Below the pieces are notes generated by a model. It was given only the letters and a program-made list of their open reading frames with translations. It searched no databases and was not told the DNA's origin. DNA of 41,081 bases from the NCBI GenBank assembly GCA_020345745.1, contig CP070768.1:3287900-3328980 (forward strand), written 5' to 3'. Source of the DNA: Desulfobacterales bacterium. GTDB lineage: Bacteria; Desulfobacterota; Desulfobacteria; Desulfobacterales; UBA11574. Shown here piece by piece: positions 1 through 6,518 of this stretch. The translations under genes were made by a program, and so were the position numbers. Positions within the stretch are counted from its first letter, which is position 1; every line of letters starts with the position of its first letter.

Positions 1-672
1 ATCGAAATCGAACGCAGATTATTATCAAAAGGATTTTGTCCAGAAGATCTTGATGCCATCCTCGTATCCCATGAGCATAGCGACCACGTACACGGCGTGG
101 GGATATTGTCACGCCGTTTTAGCCTACCGGTTTACATCAACCGAAAAACACAAAAAGCTGCCACCATACAGCTGGGAAATGCTTACGATGTAAAGAACTT
201 TAAATGTGGCTCAACCTTTATGATAGAAAACCTCACCATTCACCCATTTTCCATATCTCACGATGCAGAAGATCCAGCCGGTTTTACCGTAAGCCAAAAC
301 GGCGCAAAAATTGGCATTGCCACCGATCTGGGCGTGGCAACCTCTGTGGTTAAAACCCATCTTCGATCCTGTGACGTGTTAATTTTGGAAGCGAATCATG
401 ATACTGACATGCTCACGCACGGCCCCTATCCATGGCCTTTAAAGCAACGCATCAAGGGAAGGCTTGGCCATTTGTCCAACGAATCGGCGAAAAACCTGTT
501 AAAAGAAGTGCAGCATGATCGGCTTGTGCACGTTATGTTGGCTCATCTTAGCGAAATTAACAATACGCCCCAAAAAGCAATAAGTGAAGTGCGCCAGGCG
601 ATAACGCATTGTAATGCACAAATTGATGTTGCGAGCCAGGATGTGTGTGGTGAGTTATTATGTATCAAGTAA
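1..672 (+). CDS. MBL-fold metallo-hydrolase (YycJ/WalJ-like), 5' partial
   Basis: The reading frame is open from base 1, so the gene starts left of the window. An ATG or GTG further in (GTG at 97) would cut off the metal site. The visible N-terminal part holds the metallo-beta-lactamase motif S-H-E-H-S-D-H (bases about 67-87), the HxHxDH zinc ligands. Later metal-ligand candidates are the D of IGIATDLG and the H of MLAHLSEINNTP near the C-terminus. The order and the LAHLSxxNN C-terminal motif fit the YycJ/WalJ branch of small single-domain MBL phosphodiesterase or nuclease-like hydrolases. That branch assignment is by recalled motif; the exact substrate cannot be told. It converges with the sigma factor gene on the other strand, with 116 bp between them. 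Confidence 0.85.
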   Translation: MEIERRLLSKGFCPEDLDAILVSHEHSDHVHGVGILSRRFSLPVYINRKTQKAATIQLGNAYDVKNFKCGSTFMIENLTIHPFSISHDAEDPAGFTVSQNGAKIGIATDLGVATSVVKTHLRSCDVLILEANHDTDMLTHGPYPWPLKQRIKGRLGHLSNESAKNLLKEVQHDRLVHVMLAHLSEINNTPQKAISEVRQAITHCNAQIDVASQDVCGELLCIK

Positions 673-788
673 CGAAACCTGCTGCAGCTCCCGCCGCCCC
701 GCTAGTCGGGATTTCCGTTGCACTCCAACAGGCGGACGGGGTATTAAAAAATCATAATGAAACCGCTGCCCATTGCTTCAAACTTTCT
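673..788. other. Convergent intergenic spacer with GC-rich hairpin
   Basis: This gap between two converging stop codons holds a GC-rich stretch (about 690-740) with a short hairpin CCCG-CTAGT-CGGG. No T-run follows, so it is not a standard intrinsic terminator. No gene was seen, and no anti-sigma factor gene follows the sigma factor. Confidence 0.4.
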
Positions 789-1379
789 TCAGAATTTATC
801 ACCATTATGTCGAAGAAATTCGATTAAGCTAGACTCTTTTCTGAATTTTTTAAGCGCGCGATACAGGTGTGTTTTGACCGAGCTCTCACTCTTTTTCAAA
901 ATTTGCGACATGTCCTTAATGGTTAGCTGATTCAGGAATCGTAATAAAAACACTTCCCGTTCCATGGGTGAGAGTTTGCCCAAAAGGACCTCAACGCGTT
1001 TCCAGAAAGCTTGCTTGATAAGATGGTCCAGAGCATCCGTTGACTCGTTTTTAAAAGCCTCGGTTGCATCAACCATATGATTTTCGAAACGTGTTCCGAA
1101 TATCGCCATAATCCGTTTTTTCCGATAAAAGTCACGTATCTGGTTGAGAGTTATTCGGTATAACCAGGGGCGGAACCGCTCTACCTGTTTTAGTTTTGGC
1201 AGATGCTTGTAAGCTTTAATAAAGATGTCCTGGGTGATGTCCTCGGCATTCATCCGATCACGTGTTCGATAATAGACCGTACGAAAAATCTCTTGGTGAA
1301 ACAGATTGACCAGTTCACCAAAGGCGTTTTTATCTCCGGCCTTGGCTTGCTTAACCAACGCCTTAGTCTGGGGCGTCAT
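789..1379 (-). CDS. ECF-type RNA polymerase sigma factor
   Basis: The 196-residue protein has the two-domain layout of extracytoplasmic-function sigma factors. Region 2 (about residues 10-80) contains DITQDIFIKAYKHLP and the RFRPWLYRITLNQIRDFYRKKR stretch that binds the -10 element. Region 4 (about 135-190) contains LSPMEREVFLLRF and the helix-turn-helix QILKKSESSVKTHLYRALKKFR. It would direct RNA polymerase to an unknown regulon. No anti-sigma gene is found next to it: downstream is a convergent gene and upstream is a repeat element. It therefore looks like an orphan ECF. The ATG overlaps the stop of a short upstream reading frame (see 1376-1438), and no good Shine-Dalgarno sequence lies just before it. 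Family assignment is firm; target genes are unknown. Confidence 0.9.
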   Translation of the reverse strand: MTPQTKALVKQAKAGDKNAFGELVNLFHQEIFRTVYYRTRDRMNAEDITQDIFIKAYKHLPKLKQVERFRPWLYRITLNQIRDFYRKKRIMAIFGTRFENHMVDATEAFKNESTDALDHLIKQAFWKRVEVLLGKLSPMEREVFLLRFLNQLTIKDMSQILKKSESSVKTHLYRALKKFRKESSLIEFLRHNGDKF

Positions 1380-1438
1380 GTCAGAAGTGTCGTCTCTATA
1401 ATATTTTCGATTGCCAATTTACTCATGTTTCGTACCAT
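1376..1438 (-). CDS. Possible 20-codon leader peptide of the sigma factor
   Basis: A short frame (MVRNMSKLAIENIIETTLLT) ends with TGA that overlaps the ATG of the sigma factor as ATGA, the usual arrangement for translational coupling. It has no convincing ribosome binding site, with starts possible at 1438 or 1426. It may be chance, but the sigma gene also lacks a strong binding site of its own. Confidence 0.25.
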   Translation of the reverse strand: MVRNMSKLAIENIIETTLLT

Positions 1439-1467
1439 AATTTTGATGGTAATCTACAGCACGGGAA

Positions 1468-1680
1468 CGGCTGGATAATATTTTTAAAAAGGCAAAATAT
1501 TATCGGATCCAGTGAAAAAAACTAAGATCGTTCACTTTATATGAAACAGGCGCAACGGTATAGTTCATCGAAGACACATAGTTCATTCTTTAATACAAAT
1601 CTCATTTGATATGTACGCGCCGTTGCTAGTGCGAAAATGCTTTATTTCTATTTTACCTTTTTAAAAATATTATCCAGCCG
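1468..1680. repeat. Inverted-repeat element family 1, copy 1 (MITE-like)
   Basis: This 213-bp non-coding element is bounded by perfect 25-bp inverted termini: 1468-1492 begins CGGCTGGATAATATTTTT and 1656-1680 is its exact complement. A second full copy lies at 21180-21391 and a solo end at 8584-8607. The most conserved internal part is about 31 bp ending near 1634, containing GTACGCGCCGTTGCTAGTGC; GCAACGG further left can pair with its CCGTTGC. No protein frame and no clear target duplication were seen. It fills most of the 351-bp gap between the sigma factor and the acyl-CoA dehydrogenase. Confidence 0.85.
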
Positions 1681-1730
1681 CATTCCACTATAGATTATGA
1701 GTAAAGATAGAGATGCGAAAATCGAGTAAT

Positions 1731-2894
1731 CTATCTATCGGCCTTTCGGATCCCTATCTGATCTTGAGCGATAATCCACTTGCAGATATTCGCCGATCCC
1801 TCCACCATGGTATACGTCGGCGTGTCTCGATAGAATCGGGCCACCGGATATTCAGTTGAATATCCATATGCACCCAAAATCCGCATGGCAAAGTTGGCAC
1901 ATTTCGTGACCACTTCACCGGCAAAATATTTGGCCTGGGCAACACGGAGGCCATTGTTCAGATTCCCCTGATCCTTTTCCCATGCCGCCTTGTAAACCAG
2001 GAGGCGGGCAGCCTCAATTTCGGTGGACATCTGGGCAACCATATCCTGATTCATCTGAAACGTGCCGATGGGCTTGCCGAATTGTTTGCGTTCATTACAA
2101 TACTTGAGTGACACATCAAGGCATGCCTGGGCAACACCCACAGCACCGGCAGCCGCGGAAAGGCGTGTCTGATTGAGAGAACCGAAAAGAATCCTTGTGC
2201 CGTCGCCTGGATTGCCGATAATATTTTCTTTGGGAACTTGGGTATTATTCAAGAATATTTCACCGGTGGGAGAGGAGTGCGATCCCATTTTCTCCAGGGC
2301 AGACGTCTTAACACCGTTAAAGTTTTTTGGTTCTATCACAAAGGCTGATAGACCCTTTGAGCCCTTATCTTTGTCTGTATAAGCATAATAAATAATCACA
2401 TCAGCCACATCAGCATTGGAGATCCAGGTCTTGGAGCCGTTTAAGAGCCAGTGACCTCCCATATCTTCTGCTGTCGATGACATGGCCATAACATCGGAGC
2501 CGGCATCGGGTTCCGTAATAGCAAATCCTCCGAGATATTCGGCTGTGATCAGTTTGGAAATATACTTTTTCTTTAAGTCTTCACTGCCATACTTGTATAT
2601 GGTGTAAGCACTTCCTAGAAGCTGCATGTTGACCTGAACCCTCAGCGAGCTGGAGGCTTTTGCAATTTCTTCTGTCACAATCATTGCCGCCAACCAGCCC
2701 ATGTCCTCTCCGTCGTATTCTTCAGGGATAACCGTTCCAAAAAAACCCAGCTCTCCCATGGGCCTGATGGCTTCCTTGTACGGTAAATAATGGTTTGCAT
2801 CCCATTCATCGGCATTGGGGGCAATCTTCTTGGTTGCAAACTCGCGAACCGCTTTTCTCAGCATCTCAAGTTCTTTGGATAAAGCAAAATCCAT
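1731..2894 (-). CDS. Glutaryl-CoA dehydrogenase, non-decarboxylating type
   Basis: This 387-residue flavoprotein has the full acyl-CoA dehydrogenase fold: the helical N-domain (MGELGFFGTVIPEEYDGE), the FAD/substrate motif GGFAITEPDAGSDV near residues 122-135, WISNADVADV, and the C-terminal ERKQFGKPIG and RILGAYGYSTEYPVARFYRD motifs. It closely resembles, from memory, the Desulfococcus multivorans glutaryl-CoA dehydrogenase, which oxidises glutaryl-CoA to glutaconyl-CoA without losing CO2. The catalytic base is E365 in M-V-E-G-S-A. The preceding residue is Val, where decarboxylating enzymes have Tyr (YEGT), a change tied to loss of decarboxylation. It probably passes electrons to an electron-transfer flavoprotein. 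It lies 66 bp downstream of the CoA-transferase on the same strand, with an AGGAG-type site before the ATG. Another short-chain acyl-CoA is possible. Confidence 0.85.
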   Translation of the reverse strand: MDFALSKELEMLRKAVREFATKKIAPNADEWDANHYLPYKEAIRPMGELGFFGTVIPEEYDGEDMGWLAAMIVTEEIAKASSSLRVQVNMQLLGSAYTIYKYGSEDLKKKYISKLITAEYLGGFAITEPDAGSDVMAMSSTAEDMGGHWLLNGSKTWISNADVADVIIYYAYTDKDKGSKGLSAFVIEPKNFNGVKTSALEKMGSHSSPTGEIFLNNTQVPKENIIGNPGDGTRILFGSLNQTRLSAAAGAVGVAQACLDVSLKYCNERKQFGKPIGTFQMNQDMVAQMSTEIEAARLLVYKAAWEKDQGNLNNGLRVAQAKYFAGEVVTKCANFAMRILGAYGYSTEYPVARFYRDTPTYTMVEGSANICKWIIAQDQIGIRKADR

Positions 2895-2960
2895 AATTAC
2901 TCCTCCTAATTAAAGGTATTTAAGTTTTGTGGGCATAAAATAACCTTTAGATCAAATGTT

Positions 2961-4163
2961 TTAAATGACCCCGTTTTGACGGAGTTCTTCTATTTTTTTT
3001 GAATTATAGCCAAACGTTTCCTTCAATATTTCATCGGTATGTTCTCCTAAAAGAGGCGGGTGCCTGGTGATTTCGCAGGGGGTTTCGTATAGTTTCATAG
3101 GACTTGGGACCATCTTTACGGTTTTTGCCGTGGGATGAGGCACTTCGGCCACCATGTCTCTTGCCAAAACTTGGGGATCTGAAAAGACCTTATCCAGCGT
3201 ATTAATCGGGCCACAGGGTATTTGTAAGCTATCCAACTCCCTGAGCCATTCTGCACCCGGTCGATTCAGCATAATATCTGCTATAATTGGAATTAATGCT
3301 TTGCGGTTGCGAACCCGCTGGGGGTTTGTGGCAAAACGAGGATCTGAGGCCAAAGCATCCATACCCGCAAAAGCGCAGAATTTTTGCCATTGCTTATCAT
3401 TACCCACGGCAAGGATTATATATGTTCCATCCTTGGTATTGAAGGGTTCATAGGGTACAATATTCGGATGGCCATTACCGTACCGTATGGGTATTTCATC
3501 GGAGATAAGGTAATTACTTCCGACATTTGCCAACCACGCTATCATGGAATCCAGAAGCGATATATCAATGTATTGTCCTCTTTTTGTTTTTTCTCGATGT
3601 CTTAACGCCGCCAAAATGGAACTGCAGGCAAAAAGGCCTGCCGTAATGTCCACGATCGCTACGCCCACCTTCATGGGCGGGCCGTCTGGATCACCGGTGA
3701 AACTCATAATCCCGCCCATGCCTTGAATCATAAAGTCATATCCTGGTTTGTCTTTGTAGGGTCCGTTTTGACCAAATCCGGTGATGGAGCAATAGATCAG
3801 ACCGGGGTTATTTTTCTCAAGATCCTCGTAGCCAAGCCCCATCTTTTGTAAGGTTCCCACCTTGTAATTTTCAATTACAACATCACTTTTTTTTGCCAGT
3901 TGCCGGATAATCTCCTGGCCTTCCGGAACCTTTAGATTTACCGTTAAACCGCGTTTATTTCGGTTCACACAAAGATAGTAGGCCGCTTCACCACCTGCAT
4001 CCGGTGGACCCCATTGTCGCGTTTCATCTCCGATCCCGGGCCGTTCGACCTTAATGACTTCTGCGCCAAGATCACCAAGCATCATGGTACAATAGGGTCC
4101 TGCCAAAACCCGTGAAAGGTCAAGCACCGTTACATCACTAAGGGGTTTCAGGTTTGATATCAT
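2961..4163 (-). CDS. Family III (CaiB/BaiF) CoA-transferase, succinyl-CoA:glutarate type likely
   Basis: I place the start at the ATG at 4163 because AAAGGAG stands 7 bases before it and the family N-terminus (LSDVTVLDLSRVLAGPYCTMMLGDLGAEVIKVE) follows at once; an upstream frame to 4247 lacks this. The 400-residue product has CaiB/BaiF hallmarks: the GPYxxxxLGDLGAEVIKVE nucleotide-binding segment, NRNKRG, and GYDFMIQ near residues 141-147, whose Asp143 should be the acyl-anhydride-forming nucleophile. It moves CoA between organic acids by an ordered mechanism. Family III includes the human succinyl-CoA:glutarate transferase SUGCT. Being beside a glutaryl-CoA dehydrogenase makes glutarate activation the best guess, but sequence alone does not fix the acid. 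Confidence 0.8.
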   Translation of the reverse strand: MISNLKPLSDVTVLDLSRVLAGPYCTMMLGDLGAEVIKVERPGIGDETRQWGPPDAGGEAAYYLCVNRNKRGLTVNLKVPEGQEIIRQLAKKSDVVIENYKVGTLQKMGLGYEDLEKNNPGLIYCSITGFGQNGPYKDKPGYDFMIQGMGGIMSFTGDPDGPPMKVGVAIVDITAGLFACSSILAALRHREKTKRGQYIDISLLDSMIAWLANVGSNYLISDEIPIRYGNGHPNIVPYEPFNTKDGTYIILAVGNDKQWQKFCAFAGMDALASDPRFATNPQRVRNRKALIPIIADIMLNRPGAEWLRELDSLQIPCGPINTLDKVFSDPQVLARDMVAEVPHPTAKTVKMVPSPMKLYETPCEITRHPPLLGEHTDEILKETFGYNSKKIEELRQNGVI

Positions 4164-4270
4164 ATTTTCGTCTCCTTTATCGAATGATGTTCCGATTGAA
4201 TCAATATTCTGGACTACGGTTTTGAAAGTTTGTGGCATATTCAACACTTTTTTTCAAACGCAATTTTCGC

Positions 4271-4307
4271 ATCAAGTTTTCTTTTTCTCGGGAAGAAAAA
4301 CCTTGAT
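4271..4307. promoter_or_regulatory. Imperfect palindrome overlapping the -35, possible operator
   Basis: ATCAAG (4271-4276) and CTTGAT (4302-4307) form the outer arms, with TTTTTCT and AGAAAAA inside. The right arm overlaps the -35 hexamer of the plus-strand operon, and the palindrome sits between the two divergent operons. This is the position expected for a shared repressor or activator site. No regulator gene is nearby apart from the ECF sigma factor. Confidence 0.4.
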
Positions 4308-4330
4308 TCTGGAATAAAGTCTGCTATATA
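4303..4330 (+). promoter_or_regulatory. Predicted sigma-70 promoter of the TRAP-TAXI operon
   Basis: TTGATT at 4303-4308, a 16-base spacer, and TATATA at 4325-4330. Transcription would start near 4337, leaving a leader of about 100 bases before the lipoprotein gene. Confidence 0.5.
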
Positions 4331-4355
4331 TACTCAATAAAAATCCATAAATGAT

Positions 4356-4415
4356 ATTTCAAAACCCGTTACTTCAAACCGACTGACTTCAAACCGACCA
4401 ACCGCAAACCTAATA
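4356..4415 (+). repeat. Four tandem 15-bp imperfect repeats in the operon leader
   Basis: Units at 4356, 4371, 4386 and 4401 follow a 15-base period. The two central ones share ACTTCAAACCGAC exactly; the outer two are ATTTCAAAACCCGTT and ACCGCAAACCTAATA. The array ends just before the Shine-Dalgarno AAAGGAGGG of the lipoprotein gene. It may bind a regulator or be a slippage product. Confidence 0.65.
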
Positions 4416-4433
4416 ACTATAAAGGAGGGATTT

Positions 4434-4862
4434 ATGAATCGATTGATAGGAGTATCGACCTGGTTGTTGGTAATCTCTGCAGCAGCATTGCTGGTAATTG
4501 CGGGCTGCGGGGGTGCAAAGCCCAAACCTGGCGAGGTCTTTCCTTGTGTCGCCGACGGCAAGCTCGATAAGACCATAGCTCCTGAAGCCTCGCTGGAAGA
4601 CTTCTCCTGCGTCTATAAAACTTGGAAAGGTAGCGAAACATTGCATTTTAATGTGGCTGTCAAAAACATTAGCAGTACAGATCAGCGTTTCAGGGTCAAT
4701 ATCTTTTTAGATAACGGTAAAGGCGTCGGCGGGCTCATTCCAAGAAAGACCAAAAAAGGTCTGGTAAAGCCCGGCCAGATAGCAAAATTTACCTATCCGG
4801 TAAAGGGCATGGACAAAAACCCCAAAGGAGTAATACTCATCATAAAAACCATGGCAAAATAG
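4434..4862 (+). CDS. Small lipoprotein of unknown function, first gene of TRAP-TAXI operon
   Basis: The 142-residue product begins with a signal sequence and lipobox V-I-A-G-C, with the acylated Cys at 25, so it should be anchored to a membrane facing the periplasm. The mature part has a short cysteine-containing stretch (FPCVADGKLD, DFSCVYKTW) and then a beta-rich region, LHFNVAVKNISSTDQRFRVNIFLDNGKGVGG, resembling an immunoglobulin-like fold in pattern only. I do not recognise the family. A strong AAAGGAGGG site precedes the ATG. It is 32 bp upstream of the TAXI binding protein and probably co-transcribed with it, so it may help ligand capture or anchor the binding protein. That role is inference. 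Confidence 0.75.
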   Translation: MNRLIGVSTWLLVISAAALLVIAGCGGAKPKPGEVFPCVADGKLDKTIAPEASLEDFSCVYKTWKGSETLHFNVAVKNISSTDQRFRVNIFLDNGKGVGGLIPRKTKKGLVKPGQIAKFTYPVKGMDKNPKGVILIIKTMAK

Positions 4863-4894
4863 AATTGATCAAGCTTAATAAGGAGGTTGCTAAT

Positions 4895-5860
4895 ATGAAA
4901 AGAGTGAGCATTATATTGTCTCTATGTGTCGTTCTGGCCTTAGCAGGACCGGCGGCTGCTAAAATAACGTTTGTCAGTATCGGAACCGGCGGGACCGGCG
5001 GCATTTACTATCCATACGGCGGTGGTGTGGCAGAGATCTGGTCCAAGTACGTAAAAGGCGTAAAGGCGGTTGCAGAAGTTACCGGGGCAAGCGTGGAAAA
5101 TGTCAAGCTGGCCCATAAGGGAGAAACCGTCATCGGTGAAGTCATGGGGGATGTGGCCGTAGCCGGATACAACGGACTTTCCAAGTTCAAGGGAAAAAAG
5201 CACAACATCCTGTCCATGGCCATTATGTACCCAAATTTGCTGCAAATTGTCGCACTGAAAAAGAGCGGCATCACCAACATCGAGCAGGTAACGGGCAAAA
5301 ATATCAGCACCGGCAGTCCCGGCAGTGGGACCAACTTCATGGCCGAAGTTGTTTTAAAAGCTCTTGGTATTCCTCTGGATTCTTTTAAAGACAGCAGACT
5401 TTCCTTTACCGAAAGTGCAAACGCTTTAAAAGACGGTACCATAGACATCGGCACATGGTCGGTTGGGCCCGGCACCAGCTCTATTCTGGACCTGGCCACC
5501 ACCCATGATATCAACATTATATCATTCACCCCGGACCAAACCAAAAAAATCCTGGAAGCAAACAAGACGTACTCGTCGGTAGATTTGGCAGGCGGTGTGT
5601 ACCGTGGCGTTGACAAAGCCGTACCCACCATCGGTGTTTGGAACGTGATGATCTGTCAAAAATCTTTGGATGCGGACCTGGTTTATAAATTGGTCAAGGC
5701 GCTTTATGAGCATAACGACTACTTGCGCAAGATTCATCCCTCGGCCGCTTACACAACACCTGAAAACGCCGTGAAGTATTCTCCGATTCCGTTACATCCT
5801 GGAACGATTAAGTATCTGAAGGAAAAGGGAATAACCGTTCCCGCAAAACTGGTGCCGTAA
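4895..5860 (+). CDS. TAXI-family TRAP transporter substrate-binding protein
   Basis: The start is the ATG at 4895, which follows AAGGAGG by 8 bases and opens a signal peptide (MKRVSIILSLCVVLALAGPAAA). An upstream TTG in frame lacks these. The mature protein begins with the TAXI signature TFVSIGTGGTGGIYYPYGGGVAEIW and contains ISTGSPGSGTNFMAEVVLKALGI, both typical of TRAP transporter solute receptors of the TAXI class. It binds an organic anion in the periplasm and hands it to the fused permease encoded two genes downstream. Known TAXI ligands include glutamate and 2-oxoglutarate-like compounds. The divergent glutaryl-CoA pathway genes suggest a C5 dicarboxylate here, which is an inference. 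Confidence 0.92.
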   Translation: MKRVSIILSLCVVLALAGPAAAKITFVSIGTGGTGGIYYPYGGGVAEIWSKYVKGVKAVAEVTGASVENVKLAHKGETVIGEVMGDVAVAGYNGLSKFKGKKHNILSMAIMYPNLLQIVALKKSGITNIEQVTGKNISTGSPGSGTNFMAEVVLKALGIPLDSFKDSRLSFTESANALKDGTIDIGTWSVGPGTSSILDLATTHDINIISFTPDQTKKILEANKTYSSVDLAGGVYRGVDKAVPTIGVWNVMICQKSLDADLVYKLVKALYEHNDYLRKIHPSAAYTTPENAVKYSPIPLHPGTIKYLKEKGITVPAKLVP

Positions 5861-5870
5861 AGGTGCAATA

Positions 5871-6404
5871 TTGACCAGGTCGCACAGACGCATCGGCTTT
5901 TTTTTTGTCGGCCTGGTCTTTTTATTGCTTTTGGTTGCTTACCTTGTGCCGGCAGGTTTAGCGTTGCAAGTTACGCTTGTAGACAGCGGCAAGCCATTGT
6001 TGGTTTTGCCTCTTAAACCAGGGGAACGTTTTACCCTGCACTACTATCACTCAGTAGAAAACGCACCCATTTGGGAAGTCCACAGTGTGGATAAAGAGGG
6101 GCGTATCTATATCGAAGAAGAGCGTTATTTAAAATTTGGGGCCGGCATGGGACGGATGCCTGGTGTGGGACGGATGGTACAACGGGGTCCATATGAGGTG
6201 ATTGAAAATATGCATTTGCCCACCGGCAATTTCATCCTTAGAGTCGGAAGCCCGGGTGTGGATCATACTATCATATGGCGAGGTGTAAAGAAAAACCTCT
6301 CCCATTTGGTTCCCCATAAAGCTGTGCAGTTCTCTGCAAAACCTGTGAGCTTACTTTACAGAATGTGGCAGTATATAATACCCCGTCGCGTTATTCCGGG
6401 CTAA
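5871..6404 (+). CDS. DUF1850 domain protein
   Basis: The 177-residue protein starts with TTG at 5871, preceded by AAAGG seven bases upstream. It has one N-terminal membrane segment (FFFVGLVFLLLLVAYLVPAGLALQV), followed by a beta-rich domain with PGERFTLHYYHSVENAPIWEVHSV, the recognisable DUF1850 core. DUF1850 proteins are commonly encoded between a TAXI binding protein and its fused permease, as here (10 bp after one, 114 bp before the other). Their function is not established. A periplasm-facing accessory role in TAXI transport is the usual suggestion. Three tandem-like GxGRM units (GAGMGRMPGVGRMVQRGPYE) lie in the middle. Confidence 0.85.
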   Translation: MTRSHRRIGFFFVGLVFLLLLVAYLVPAGLALQVTLVDSGKPLLVLPLKPGERFTLHYYHSVENAPIWEVHSVDKEGRIYIEEERYLKFGAGMGRMPGVGRMVQRGPYEVIENMHLPTGNFILRVGSPGVDHTIIWRGVKKNLSHLVPHKAVQFSAKPVSLLYRMWQYIIPRRVIPG

Positions 6405-6518
6405 CCTTGAATCTAAATTGTTTTATATCAATAAGCATTGCCGATATTTTTCAAAGATTATTCATTTCATCATATGAATCCAATTGTTTACGGAACAATA
6501 AGTGATTAAGGTTCGCTA

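Noticed and set aside
5008-5631. 207-codon minus-strand frame
   Set aside because: Entirely antisense to the TAXI binding-protein gene, with no ribosome site or domain.
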